Of a DNA stretch of 64,000 nt, positions 28,501 to 37,666 are shown one piece after another; position 1 is the first letter of the stretch, and every line of letters starts with the position of its first letter. Position numbers and translations under genes: made by a program. The notes under the pieces were generated by a model. It saw only the letters and a program-made list of their open reading frames with translations, made no database searches and was not told the DNA's origin. Source of the stretch: Promicromonospora umidemergens (lineage in GTDB: Bacteria > Actinomycetota > Actinomycetes > Actinomycetales > Cellulomonadaceae); assembly GCF_024171995.1 (NCBI RefSeq), contig NZ_JAMTCT010000001.1, forward strand, positions 705,568-769,567, in the 5' to 3' direction.

Positions 28501-29534
28501 TGGCGCTCCCTCCGGTGCAGGATCAGGAGGAACGCCGGGACTCCCAGCAGGGCGGTCACGACCCCGGCGGGCAGCTGTTTCGGGGCGAGCGCCGTCCGCG
28601 CGACCGTGTCCGCGAGCATGAGGAAGACGGCTCCGCCCACCGCGCTCGCCGGCAGCAGCCGGTGGTGCAGCGGCCCGACGAGCGCGCGGACGGCGTGGGG
28701 CACGATCAGCCCCACGAACCCGATCGCCCCGACGCTCGACACCACGACGGCGGTCACAACCGCCGTCGTGACCAGGGCCACGGCGCGCACCGCCGCGACC
28801 GGAACCCCGAGCGACGCCGCCGTCCGGGCACCGAAGGCGAAGGCGTCGAGGTCGGACGCGATCAGGCGGAGGGCGAGCAGGGCGACGCCGACCACGGTCG
28901 CGCACAGCAGGACGGAGGGCCAGCGCGCGGCCGCGAGCGAGCCCGTGAGCCAGTAGGTCAGGCCCCGCGCGGCGTCCGCGTCGCCCCAGCCGAGCAGCAC
29001 CAGGGACGTGAGAGCCGCGAACAGCTGGCCGACGACCACGCCGGTGAGGACGAGGCGGTTGGCGCCCGCCGTGCTGGGGCCGAGCAGGAGCAGCACGAGG
29101 CCGAACGCCGCGAGGCCGCCGGCGAGCGCGCCGCCGGCGAGCGACACGGCCCCCGAGCCCAGGCCGGTGACCAGCACGAGCACCGCGCCGGTCGACGCAC
29201 CGGAGGAGATGCCCAGCAGGTAGGGCTCGGCGAGGGCGTTGCGCGTCACGGCCTGGAGCACCACACCGCAGGTGGCCAGGCCGGCACCCGCGACGGCCGC
29301 GAGCAGCGCGCGTGGCGCGCGCAGCTCCCAGACCACGGAGTCGACGAGCGCTGGCAAGGGCGCGACGGGCAGGCCGAGGTGTGCACCGAGCGAGCGAGCG
29401 GTCTCGCTCCACGTGATGTCGCCGCCGCCCGTCCCGACGGCGGCGAACGCGACGGCCGCCAGGACGAGCGCCGTGCCGACCGTCGCGGCTATCGGCCGCG
29501 CGAGCTCAGCGCTGCGCGAGGACGACATAGTCAT
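28497..29534 (-). CDS. FecCD/BtuC-type ABC transporter permease
   Basis: This 345-residue polytopic protein has about nine to ten membrane helices and the family motif RAPRALLAAVAGAGLATCGVVLQAVTRN split across the start of the domain, then NALAEPYLLGISSGAS and the ATPase-contact loop GAIGFVGLIVPHAVR. The start at 29534 (two close Met codons, 29534 and 29528) overlaps the end of the methyltransferase gene by about 29 bp, showing tight coupling. It imports the substrate delivered by the lipoprotein encoded first in the operon. Confidence 0.9.
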
Positions 29535-30270
29535 CGAGGTGCTGCCAGATCGGCCCGGCCTCACGGAACTGCGCCGCCCGCAGCGCGGACACGTGGAAGG
29601 CGAGGCTCAGGTCCGGGTTGGGCGGGCGGTGCGCGAAACGTCGCTCCTGCTCGGGAGCCAGCGGTGCGAAGTGCGGGTGGGCGACGAGCTCGGCGAACCA
29701 GGTGTCCCAGCGCAGCGCACCAGCTGCCTGGTCGCGTGCCTGGGTCGCGGCGTCGTCCCTCTGGCTCAGCTCCTCGAACAGTGGCCGGCCGTCCGGCTGA
29801 CGCAGGTGGTCGGCGTTCAGCAGCACGCCGCCGGGCTCCAGGACGTTCGCGGCGTCCCGATAGACCCGGGCGAGCACGTCGGCGGGCAGCCAGTGCAGCG
29901 CGGTCGAGGACAGGACGGCGTGCGGCCTGCGGCCGTCCAGCACCTGGGTCCAGGCCGGGTCCCACAGGTCGGCCTCCTGGAAGTGCAGCCGGTCGCCGTG
30001 GCCCGACAGCGCCTGCCGCCCGAGCTCGACCAGCAGCGGGTCGAAGTCGACAGCGACGCAGGTCATCTCCGGGAACCGGTCCAGCACCCGGGCCGAGATC
30101 GAGCCGGGGCCGCAGGCCAGGTCGACCACGAGGGCGTCGGCAGGCACTGCCTCGGTCAGGACGTCCAGCATCACGGCGAACCGGTCCTCGCGGCGGTTGA
30201 TGTACGCCGCCTGCTGCTGGTCCCAGGCCGCGAGGTGCGCGCGCGCCCAGCGCGTCAGGTCCTCGCTCAC
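29506..30270 (-). CDS. class I SAM-dependent methyltransferase within the uptake operon
   Basis: The 254-residue protein has the SAM-binding motif VVDLACGPGSIS (about 52-63), the acidic end of strand 2 in CVAVDFDP and the post-motif HAVLSSTALHWLP. The last resembles trans-aconitate or small-molecule O-methyltransferases more than nucleic-acid enzymes. GTG at 30270 overlaps the binding-protein stop by four bases. Its placement between the binding protein and the permease suggests it modifies the imported compound or a precursor; this role is inferred and the substrate unknown. Confidence 0.85.
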   Translation of the reverse strand: MSEDLTRWARAHLAAWDQQQAAYINRREDRFAVMLDVLTEAVPADALVVDLACGPGSISARVLDRFPEMTCVAVDFDPLLVELGRQALSGHGDRLHFQEADLWDPAWTQVLDGRRPHAVLSSTALHWLPADVLARVYRDAANVLEPGGVLLNADHLRQPDGRPLFEELSQRDDAATQARDQAAGALRWDTWFAELVAHPHFAPLAPEQERRFAHRPPNPDLSLAFHVSALRAAQFREAGPIWQHLDDYVVLAQR

Positions 30271-31268
30271 TTGTCCACCTCCGCGTACTCGACCAGTGCG
30301 CCGGACAGTGCCGCGAGCGCGTTGATGCTGCGGACGGACGGATCCATCTCGGTCGCCGGGATGGCGACGAGCTGGTCGCTGCGCACGGCCGACAGCTGGG
30401 CGGTGACGGTGTCCGAGCGGAGCGTCGCGATCTTGTCGTCCGCGCTGTCGCCGGTCAGGCCGCGGGAGAGGTCGGCGAGCACCAGCACGTCGGGGTCGCG
30501 CTGGGCGATCTCGTCCCAGCTGGTCTCCGACCACTGGGCGTCGAGGTCCTCGAACGCGTTGCCTGCGCCGGCGAGCTCGGTGAGCGTCTGCGGCAGACCG
30601 GCGTTCCCCGCCACGATCGGCGCGCCGTTGATCGTCGAGTAGATCCAGGCGACGTCCAGGCCCTCGGCCTGTGGGGCGGCGTCGGCCACCTCGGTCAGCA
30701 CGGCCTGCTGCTCGCCGACCAGCTCGGTGCCGCGGCTCTCGACGTCGAACACGGCTGCCAGGTCCGTGATCTCGGCGAAGATCTGGTCGAACCCGACCTC
30801 GTCGGCGACCAGGTCCGGGTCCTCGCAGTCGTTCGCCGAGAGGTAGGCCGGGACGCCGAGGTCGACGAGCTCGGCCCGGTCGCCGACGGCGTCCGCAGCG
30901 AAGGCCGAGGCGCGCATCGAGTACACGAAGTCCGGGCCGGCCTCGCGCAGCTGCTCAGCGGTCGGATACTGGTCGGCGAGCACAGGCACGTCGGCGTACG
31001 CGTCGGCGTACTCGGGGGCGACGGCGTCGGTCAGGTAGCTCGTGCCGATCAGCCGGTCGCCGAGGCCGAGCGCGAGAAGCAGCTCGGTGGCGCCCTGCTC
31101 GAGCGTGACCGCCTGTCGCGGGGGACTGTCGACGGTGAGGTCGAGCCCGCAGCTCTGGAGCGTGACGACGGCTCCGGTGGACGTCGACGCGGGCGGCGCG
31201 GCGGTGGCCGCCGCGCAGCCCGACAGCGCGACGACGAGCAGCGCGCTGGGAATGAGAATCGTTCGCAT
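30267..31268 (-). CDS. iron/cofactor ABC transporter substrate-binding lipoprotein
   Basis: A 333-residue lipoprotein: lipobox LSGCAA near residue 17, then a BtuF/FhuD-type fold (TLEQGATELLLALGLGDRLIGTSY, long helix, second lobe with WIYSTINGAPIVAGNAGLPQTL). Paired features such as an AND-CEDP cysteine segment recall binding proteins proposed to carry the F420 precursor F420-0 in actinobacteria, but siderophore or heme ligands are equally possible. ATG at 31268 is the first of two useful starts and lacks a strong RBS. The first bases of the gene (31253-31267) form a Fur-family-like 7-1-7 inverted repeat, so metal control is possible. Confidence 0.85.
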   Translation of the reverse strand: MRTILIPSALLVVALSGCAAATAAPPASTSTGAVVTLQSCGLDLTVDSPPRQAVTLEQGATELLLALGLGDRLIGTSYLTDAVAPEYADAYADVPVLADQYPTAEQLREAGPDFVYSMRASAFAADAVGDRAELVDLGVPAYLSANDCEDPDLVADEVGFDQIFAEITDLAAVFDVESRGTELVGEQQAVLTEVADAAPQAEGLDVAWIYSTINGAPIVAGNAGLPQTLTELAGAGNAFEDLDAQWSETSWDEIAQRDPDVLVLADLSRGLTGDSADDKIATLRSDTVTAQLSAVRSDQLVAIPATEMDPSVRSINALAALSGALVEYAEVDK

Positions 31269-31441
31269 ATGATCATCGTAGGTGCTGGAACCGGCCACGA
31301 GTGACAGGGATCAGCGCAGGCGGCTCGGCGGTGAGGCTGCGGGGTGACGTGCCGACGGAGTAAGCCCACGGGGGGAGGGGCGGCGCAAGATCAGCCCCCA
31401 GGGGGAAGACTGGCCTGCCACCACCTGCCTACGTTGGGCAC

Positions 31442-31690
31442 ATGGCATACACCGGACCGCACGACCAGAGCGGAAGCGCCTCCCCCTCGACCGCCGGCTG
31501 GAGCTGGGGGGCCGGCGTCGCGGTCGGCCTGGGCATCGGGGTGGCTCTCGGCGTCGCGCTCGACAACCTCGCGGTCGGTATCGCGCTCGGTGTGGCGTTC
31601 TTTCCGGTGTTCGCGATGGTGCGGGGCAGCACGACGTCCGAGGACGAGGTCCCCAGCGACGGCGAGAGCCTGCCCGGCGGAGATACCTGA
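31442..31690 (+). CDS. small two-helix membrane protein, unknown
   Basis: The 82-residue product has a soluble Ser/Gly-rich N-terminus, two glycine-rich hydrophobic helices (about 20-42 and 43-60) and an acidic tail. No family is recognised with certainty. GTTGGG lies just before the ATG and the frame has normal codon bias. It stands alone, divergent from the uptake operon and convergent with the acetyltransferase gene. Confidence 0.6.
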   Translation: MAYTGPHDQSGSASPSTAGWSWGAGVAVGLGIGVALGVALDNLAVGIALGVAFFPVFAMVRGSTTSEDEVPSDGESLPGGDT

Positions 31691-31724
31691 CGGGGCGGAC
31701 GACGCCGGCCAGCGCGGCGCTCGG

Positions 31725-32270
31725 TCAGAGCCGGTCGAACGAGGCGGCGTAGCGGAACCGCCCCGCGTACTCCGCACGCCACGCGCTCAGGGTGCGCGCC
31801 TGGAAGTAGTCACCCCATGCCGGGTCGGGCGACTCGATCCCGAGACCACCGGCAGGCACGAACCCGAACCGGGAGTAGAGGGCCGGGTCACCGAGCAGCA
31901 CCACCACCGGTTCGCCCGTCGCGTCGGCCGCGCCGAGGAGCGTGTGCATCAAGGCGGACCCGATCCCGCGGCCCTGGTGTGCGGGATGAACGCTGAGGGG
32001 CCCGAGCCCCAGGGTCGGCCGGTCCGCGAGCCGTCCGTGCGTGGCGACGACATGGCCGACCACCTCCGCGCCGGAGGGTCCCGACTCGGCGACCAGCGAC
32101 AGCTCCGGCACCCACCCCGGGTCGTCGCGCAGCCATCCGACCAGGGTGGCCTCACCGGGTACGCCATCGGGCTCGACCGGCGGTGCAGAGTGCTCGACCT
32201 GCTCGAAGGCCGCCGCGGTGACCGCGCGGACCGTCTGGGTGTCGGACGGACGCTCTCGTCTGATCAGCAT
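31725..32270 (-). CDS. GNAT N-acetyltransferase (YhbS-like)
   Basis: The 181-residue enzyme has the GNAT core with strand LGLGPLSVHPAHQGRGIGSALM (acetyl-CoA pyrophosphate loop Q/R-G-x-G-x-G/A), then VVLLGDPALYSRFGFVPA typical of the YhbS/Atf group. The acceptor is unknown (small molecule or protein amine). The start at 32270 is chosen because MLIRRER begins the GNAT first strand; a longer in-frame start at 32309 exists and no strong RBS decides. It converges with the small membrane protein gene. Confidence 0.85.
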   Translation of the reverse strand: MLIRRERPSDTQTVRAVTAAAFEQVEHSAPPVEPDGVPGEATLVGWLRDDPGWVPELSLVAESGPSGAEVVGHVVATHGRLADRPTLGLGPLSVHPAHQGRGIGSALMHTLLGAADATGEPVVVLLGDPALYSRFGFVPAGGLGIESPDPAWGDYFQARTLSAWRAEYAGRFRYAASFDRL

Positions 32271-32326
32271 CCCGACACTCTCGAGGGAACCTGGCCTGGG
32301 GAGCAACACTAATTCCCGAAGCTGCT

Positions 32327-32366
32327 GTCAGACGCCCAGGTCACTGCCGTGACCCGGGCGTCTGAC
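32327..32366. terminator. hairpin between the acetyltransferase and protease genes
   Basis: An 18-bp stem with one internal mismatch (arms around GTCAGACGCCC and GGGCGTCTGAC, loop near TGCC) lies just downstream of the protease gene on the minus strand. Confidence 0.7.
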
Positions 32367-32469
32367 GTTCACGAGCGAGATCAGGCTCTATCGGTGTCGA
32401 CCGAGTCTGCGGTTCCGCTCCTGGCGCGTGCCTCGTCCCTCGGCCCGCACCCTGCGCTACACCTCCGGC

Positions 32470-35400
32470 TCAGTCGACGGCGTACGCCCGGACAACCGTC
32501 TTGGTCACCGATCCGCCCGCCTCGTCCCACGCCTCGACCTTGAGCGAGACGTGCTCGGTGCCGGCCGGTGCCTTGACCTTCGCGACGAAGGTGCCGTCAC
32601 GGGTGGTGGTCACCTTGGCCCGGTGCCAGGTGGTGCCGTCGTCCGCCGACCACCACAGGCGTGCGCCCTCGACCTCCGACGTGTCGTAGGCGTCTTCCTG
32701 GTAGCCCACGCCGACGCGCACCCGGGTCGTCGCCGGTGCGGAGCCCGACGGGTCGAGCCCGCGCACGTCCCAGGTGGTGTCGAGCAGCGGGGGAAGGGCC
32801 TTGTCGGCGACGTCGGACCGCGCGTGGAACTTCCACTCGCCGGTCACGCTGGTGGCGAGCCGGTAGGCGGGGTCGTCGGGTGTGCTCTCCAGCAGCATCC
32901 GGTAGTCGGCCCCGCCGTCGGGCACGGTGGGGAAGGCGTAGGGCTCGGGAACGTCCTCGACGAGCTCGTCGTCCTGCCAGATGCGCAGCCGCTCGCCGAC
33001 ATCGGAGCCCCACAGCACGCCGCCGTCGTCGTCGGCCCGGCTGGTCGGGGGGAGCGAGAGCTCGCCGCCCCAGTGCTGGACCGGCGTGATCGACGAGACG
33101 GCTGGGGCCAGCACACCCGCTGCGAGCCCCTGCCGGGCGCGGCCCGGCGTGCTCCAGACGTGCCTCTCGGCCTCGGTGAGCACCACGCCCACACCGTCCT
33201 CCTGGATCTCGGACCCGAGGTACCACCTGCCCGGCAATGCCGTCACGTACTCGGTGCGCCGGGTGCCGACGGGGACCGGCTCGATGGCAGCTCCGGCGAC
33301 GATGGTGCCCGGCTCCCAGTACAGACGCTGCGTGAGATGGGTGTCGCCGACCGAAGCGCCGTAGGTGGTGTCGACGGCGACCGTCGTGCGGCGGTCGCCC
33401 CGCAGCGCGGGTACCTCCACGCCCTCGCTGTGGTGGGCGAGGTCGTAGCGGTAGGCCGCCGCCTCGTCCCCCGTGGTCGGTGCCAGCAGCGTGGCCTGGA
33501 TGATGGTGTCGTAGTCGCCGTGGGTGGCGGCGGGTACCGGGGTCAGCGCGAGGTCCGTCCCCGGCCCGTAGGTCACGTTGACCCCAGCGGAGGCGACCTC
33601 CGCAGAGTCCTCGGTCTCGATGGAGAGGCCCAGGGACGCCAGCTCCGCCGGACGGTGCGTGGAGGTGGTGACCTCCCGCGCCGTCGTGCCGTCCAGGAGC
33701 ACCTCGGCGTCGGCGGTCGCGTCGACCTCGCCGCTGCTCAGGACCAGCGCATCGGTGGCCGCGCCGTCCTCGCCGAGCGTCTCGATGAACGCAACCGGGC
33801 TGTAGACGCCGGGGATGACGCGCGCCGTGGCGACGCCGTCCTCGAAGAAGAGGTTGGTGCCGAAGAGCCCGCCGTTCTCGGTGTCCAGCTTGATCGCGGC
33901 GCCCCAGGTGTCGGCGGTGACGGGCTCGCCGGCCCGGTCGACGGCGCGCACCGTGAGGTTCACGTACTCGCGCTCCTTGGCCCAGCCGACGGGCGTGCGC
34001 ACTTCTGTGCCGTCCGTCCCGGTCGCCACGAGTGTGCCGCCGACGGCGCCGATCGCGCCCGGGCCGTCCGCCGCGATCACGTCGACAGACGCGGTCCCGC
34101 CCGCCGGCACGACCACGGAGCTTGTCGACAGGGTGAGCGCGGCGGTCGCATCGGTGTCCTCCGAGTCGGTGACGTCGCTCGTGAGGGCGAGCGAGACGTC
34201 GTCGGACCCCGCGTTCGTGTAGGTAACGGTGCGGGTCGCCGACTCGCCGTCGTGCGGCCAGGCGAAGGTGCCGAACGAGACCGACGGCGTGGCCGTGACC
34301 TGCTGCGCGATGGCGCCGGGGACGGTGATCCGCCCAGCGCCCTCGGCCCAGACGTCGGCGCCCGTCGGCTCGGCCGAACCCATCAGCGCGGACTTGAGCG
34401 CCGTAGCGGAGAGGTCCGGCCGGGCCTGCTTGAGCACCGCCGCCGCGCCCGCGACGTGCGGGGCGGCCATGGAGGTACCGCTCAGCGCGACGTGCAGGTC
34501 GTCGACGACGTCGCCACCCGTGGTTCCGGCAGCTCGTGCGGCGACGATCCCGTCACCCGGGGCGACGACGTCCGGCTTGAGCAGGCCGGCGTCGGCGCCG
34601 CCGCGGCTGGAGTAGACCGTGACGTCGTCTGCGTCGTCGACGGCGCCAACGGTGAGGGCCTTCGCCGCGATGCCGGGGGAGCCCACGGTGCCCTCGCCGA
34701 GGTCGCCGTCGTTGCCCGCGGCCACGACGAACAGCGTGCCGTACCGCTCGGTGAGCTCGTCCACCGCGACGGCGTCCGGGGACGGCACGTCGAAGTACAG
34801 GTCGCCCAACGACAGGTTCACGACGTCGGCGCCCTCGGTGGCCGCCCACTCCATGCCCTCGATGACGCCCGACAGCGAGCCGAAGCCGTCGTCGTCCAGC
34901 ACCTTGCCGACCAGCAGGTCGGCGTCCGGGGCGACGCCCCGGTTCACGCCGTCGGACGCGTCGCCCGATCCGGCCAGGATCGAGGCGACGTGCGTGCCGT
35001 GGCCGTCGCCGTCGGTCACCTGGCCCTTGCCGGTGAAGTCGCGCTCGCCGGCCACCGCCTCGTCGAGGTCGGGGTGGGTCGCGTCGATGCCGGAGTCGAG
35101 CACGGCGACCGTGACACCCTCACCCGTGAATCCCGCCTCCCATGCCTCGGGGGCGCCGATCTGCGGGCTGGAGTCGGCGTCGGACGCGCGGACCGGCTGG
35201 TCCAGCCAGACGTAGCCGACGCTGCCGGGTGCGGTTCGCCTGGTCGAGGCTCCGTCCAGGGTCTCGGGCGGCGCGAGGGCGTCGAGCAGCTTCGCCGCCC
35301 GGCCCTTCGGCAGGACGTCGGCCACCGCACCCACCGACTCCAGGTTCCGGTCGGGCGTGATGCCCGACGCCGACCAGTCCTGCTTGGCCGGCGCCGCAGA

Positions 35401-35877
35401 GCGGGCCCCGGCGTCCGGGGAGCCTGCCGTGCCGGCGTCGTCGGCCGTTGCCGCGGCGGCTGCCGCGGTCTGGACGATCACGGGCAGCGAGTCACGCGAT
35501 GCGTCGTCGTACCCGGCCTCGACCAGGCCGGTCACGTCGAACAACGCGCGGTCCAGGCGGCTGGGCACGAGCTGCGCGACGTCGCGCGGGATGACGTAGA
35601 GGTGCTCGCCCTCACGCTGCTGGAAGAAGGCCATGTGCTCGCGGCCCGCGGCGGGCTGCACCGTCGCCGTGACCGAGCCGTCGGGTGCGGTCCGCACCGT
35701 GACGACGTCGCCGGTCAGCAACGTGACGGTCGCGGGACGACCCTGCGCCGCGGCTGTCGGAGACTTCTGCTCATGATGTGGTGCCGGTGTGTCCTGCGGG
35801 ACGGCCGCGGTCGCCCACGTCCCCCCGCCCAGTGCGATCGCCATCGCGACCGCTGCTGCACTTGCTTGTCTGCGCAT
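32470..35877 (-). CDS. secreted S8 subtilisin-like serine protease
   Basis: A 1135-residue exported protease. Signal peptide to about A25, a long propeptide (about 30-200), then the peptidase S8 domain (about 235-520) with the full catalytic set: D261 in VLDSGID, H293 in GDGHGTHVAS, Asn in VAAGND and S469 in SGTSMAAPHVAG. The 600-residue C-terminal part is beta-rich, with Ig-like/fibronectin-like modules (TVTYTNAGSDDVSLALT, and a last module ending in EHVSLKVEAWDEAGGSVTK). It degrades extracellular protein; the substrate is unknown. GGGAG lies before the ATG at 35877. Confidence 0.92.
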   Translation of the reverse strand: MRRQASAAAVAMAIALGGGTWATAAVPQDTPAPHHEQKSPTAAAQGRPATVTLLTGDVVTVRTAPDGSVTATVQPAAGREHMAFFQQREGEHLYVIPRDVAQLVPSRLDRALFDVTGLVEAGYDDASRDSLPVIVQTAAAAAATADDAGTAGSPDAGARSAAPAKQDWSASGITPDRNLESVGAVADVLPKGRAAKLLDALAPPETLDGASTRRTAPGSVGYVWLDQPVRASDADSSPQIGAPEAWEAGFTGEGVTVAVLDSGIDATHPDLDEAVAGERDFTGKGQVTDGDGHGTHVASILAGSGDASDGVNRGVAPDADLLVGKVLDDDGFGSLSGVIEGMEWAATEGADVVNLSLGDLYFDVPSPDAVAVDELTERYGTLFVVAAGNDGDLGEGTVGSPGIAAKALTVGAVDDADDVTVYSSRGGADAGLLKPDVVAPGDGIVAARAAGTTGGDVVDDLHVALSGTSMAAPHVAGAAAVLKQARPDLSATALKSALMGSAEPTGADVWAEGAGRITVPGAIAQQVTATPSVSFGTFAWPHDGESATRTVTYTNAGSDDVSLALTSDVTDSEDTDATAALTLSTSSVVVPAGGTASVDVIAADGPGAIGAVGGTLVATGTDGTEVRTPVGWAKEREYVNLTVRAVDRAGEPVTADTWGAAIKLDTENGGLFGTNLFFEDGVATARVIPGVYSPVAFIETLGEDGAATDALVLSSGEVDATADAEVLLDGTTAREVTTSTHRPAELASLGLSIETEDSAEVASAGVNVTYGPGTDLALTPVPAATHGDYDTIIQATLLAPTTGDEAAAYRYDLAHHSEGVEVPALRGDRRTTVAVDTTYGASVGDTHLTQRLYWEPGTIVAGAAIEPVPVGTRRTEYVTALPGRWYLGSEIQEDGVGVVLTEAERHVWSTPGRARQGLAAGVLAPAVSSITPVQHWGGELSLPPTSRADDDGGVLWGSDVGERLRIWQDDELVEDVPEPYAFPTVPDGGADYRMLLESTPDDPAYRLATSVTGEWKFHARSDVADKALPPLLDTTWDVRGLDPSGSAPATTRVRVGVGYQEDAYDTSEVEGARLWWSADDGTTWHRAKVTTTRDGTFVAKVKAPAGTEHVSLKVEAWDEAGGSVTKTVVRAYAVD

Positions 35878-36769
35878 CGGGTTGCTCCCGTCCGGGTCGA
35901 GCGCGCCGCCTGTGCGGCGCCACGGTAACCAGACGCGCTAGACCCTGCGATGGGTTGCCTGACCTGCGGAACCAGACCTCACCCAGCCCCCGCGCTCCTG
36001 GGCCGCACGAATACACCACTTCGCGGAACGCCCAGTTCGTCCATACTGTCCACGCGACATTGCTCCTCGATGTTCCGTCCAGATCTGCGAAGAATGTGAC
36101 GAATCATCCAGGGCAACGGTCGCGCCCACATTCCGAAACCCAATCTGACCAGCAACGACGCCGGCAGACGTTAAAGACAAGCTAAGCGTCGGGCGACCCG
36201 GTCGCCCGTTTGCCGGGTGGCCCGGTTGCGGGACGGGTGACGTTCTGTTTACCTGATGACGTTCCGATTATCTGATGATCTGATGACGTTCTGATTATCA
36301 GATAATGAAGCAGGTCTCTGACAAGTTGCCCCAGACCCTGGCAGCGAATCCGACCGATGTGCTTGGGGAATGGGGCATTCTTTTGTTTCAGAAATCATCG
36401 GTTACCACCAACATCGGATCGCTGCCGCTGTCCACAGGTACAGCTCAGATTCGTGTGCGGCCGGGCCGCGGAGCGGGTTCTTGGCGCAGTGCCGACTGTT
36501 CGGTCTCTCGCACTCAGATCTACACCGACGGATCTCCTGGCATCAGGCTGGCCCTGTCCGCCCGTCGTAGGGCTTTGATGCCTTCTGGCTCGCCCTGGCA
36601 GGCACGTTGGCGTTCAGTCTGGGCCACGCGAGGTCTTCGCACCGATATGGTCCGGCACCCGCCAGCGGGGGACGCAGCCCGACCGAGGAACCCAGCGACA
36701 GTGACATCGACGACAAGGGCACCAACCACCAGCTCCTGTGGATCTGGAGCATAAGAAGGAGGAGGCAGC
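35878..36769. other. 892-bp region without a convincing gene
   Basis: The 5' part carries the protease promoter region. The middle (36050-36450) is clearly lower in GC than the flanks and contains the repeat cluster described separately. A 149-codon frame from 36305 has poor codon bias and no recognisable domain and is not called. The last 20 bases hold the strong RBS (AAGGAGGAGG) of the PRC-barrel gene. Confidence 0.5.
36238..36306. promoter_or_regulatory. repeat cluster with 13-bp palindrome, candidate operator
   Basis: TGACGTTC occurs three times in 55 bases (36238, 36257, 36284). The last two copies extend to TGATGACGTTCYGATTATC. The array ends in the perfect palindrome ATTATCAGATAAT (36294-36306). 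This looks like a binding site for a dimeric regulator. Confidence 0.5.
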
Positions 36770-37549
36770 ATGATCACCACCCAGCAAGTTCAGGAACTGC
36801 TCGAGGCAGGTGGCACCGTCGTCGGCTCGGACGGGCACAAGATCGGCAAGGTCGGCACGGTGTATCTGGACGACACGAGCGGAAGGCCCGAGTGGGTCAC
36901 CGCCAAGACTGGGCTGTTCGGTCGCTCCGAGACCTTCATCCCGCTGGCCCAGGGCAACGTCCGGGATCAGGAGATCCAGGTGCCCTATGACCAGGAAACA
37001 GTCAAGGGCGCACCGCGCCTGGACGACCCCGAGGGTCACCTCACCCAGGACCAGGAGAAGGAGCTGTACCGCTATTACGGCCTGGAGTCCTCCGCGCAGG
37101 CCGGCACTGTCGGACACGACGTCTCGGGACCGAACACCGACGAGGCGATGACCCGCTCGGAGGAACAGCTCAGAGTCGGCACTCACCGGGTCGAGAGCGG
37201 CAAGGCCCGGCTGCGCAAGTACGTCGTCACCGAGGACGTCACCCAGACGGTCCCGGTCAGCCATGAAGAGGTCCGCGTCGAGCGCGAGCCCGTCACCGAC
37301 GCCAACCGGGGCCGGGCCATGGCCGGCGGCGACATCACCGAGGAAGAGCACGAGGTGACCTTGCACGCTGAGCGACCCACCGTGGACAAGGAGACAGTCC
37401 CGGTCGAGCGGGTCCGGATGGACACCGACACCGTCACCGAGGACGCCGAGATCAGCGAACAGCTCCGCAAGGAACAGATCCAGGCCGAAGGCGAGACCGG
37501 GCAACCGTCCAGGAGCCATGGCAACCGGCCCGACCGGGGCACGCGGTGA
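36770..37549 (+). CDS. PRC-barrel and DUF2382 (YsnF/AvaK-like) stress protein
   Basis: The 259-residue soluble protein has an N-terminal PRC-barrel (about 10-85; GSDGHKIGKVGTVYLDD, EWVTAKTGLFG) and a C-terminal DUF2382 domain (about 125-230; EEQLRVGTHRVESGKARLRKYVVTEDV...VPVSHEEVRVEREP), ending in a charged tail. This architecture is common in actinobacteria and deinococci and is linked to general stress responses; no enzymatic role is known. AAGGAGGAGG gives a very strong RBS. It is a single gene ending in a 16-bp hairpin. Confidence 0.88.
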   Translation: MITTQQVQELLEAGGTVVGSDGHKIGKVGTVYLDDTSGRPEWVTAKTGLFGRSETFIPLAQGNVRDQEIQVPYDQETVKGAPRLDDPEGHLTQDQEKELYRYYGLESSAQAGTVGHDVSGPNTDEAMTRSEEQLRVGTHRVESGKARLRKYVVTEDVTQTVPVSHEEVRVEREPVTDANRGRAMAGGDITEEEHEVTLHAERPTVDKETVPVERVRMDTDTVTEDAEISEQLRKEQIQAEGETGQPSRSHGNRPDRGTR

Positions 37550-37630
37550 CCCTCACGGGGCGACCCGGTCCCTACAACGGCTCGGCGTCGAGCCCCAGGA
37601 CCTGACCGCCGACGGCCTCGGCGTCTGACC

Positions 37631-37666
37631 AGCCCGTGTCCGTCCCCTCAGGGACGGACACGGGCT
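37631..37666. terminator. bidirectional terminator
   Basis: A perfect 16-bp stem (37631-37646 with 37651-37666, CTCA loop). The stop codon of the minus-strand AfsR-type gene lies in the loop, so that gene ends inside its own terminator. Confidence 0.85.

Noticed and set aside
32428..35928. 1166-codon plus-strand frame opposite the S8 protease
   Set aside because: Antisense shadow; the protease frame has the full catalytic set.
36305..36754. 149-codon frame starting in the palindrome region
   Set aside because: Poor codon bias, no RBS, Ser/Arg-rich low-complexity product and no domain.
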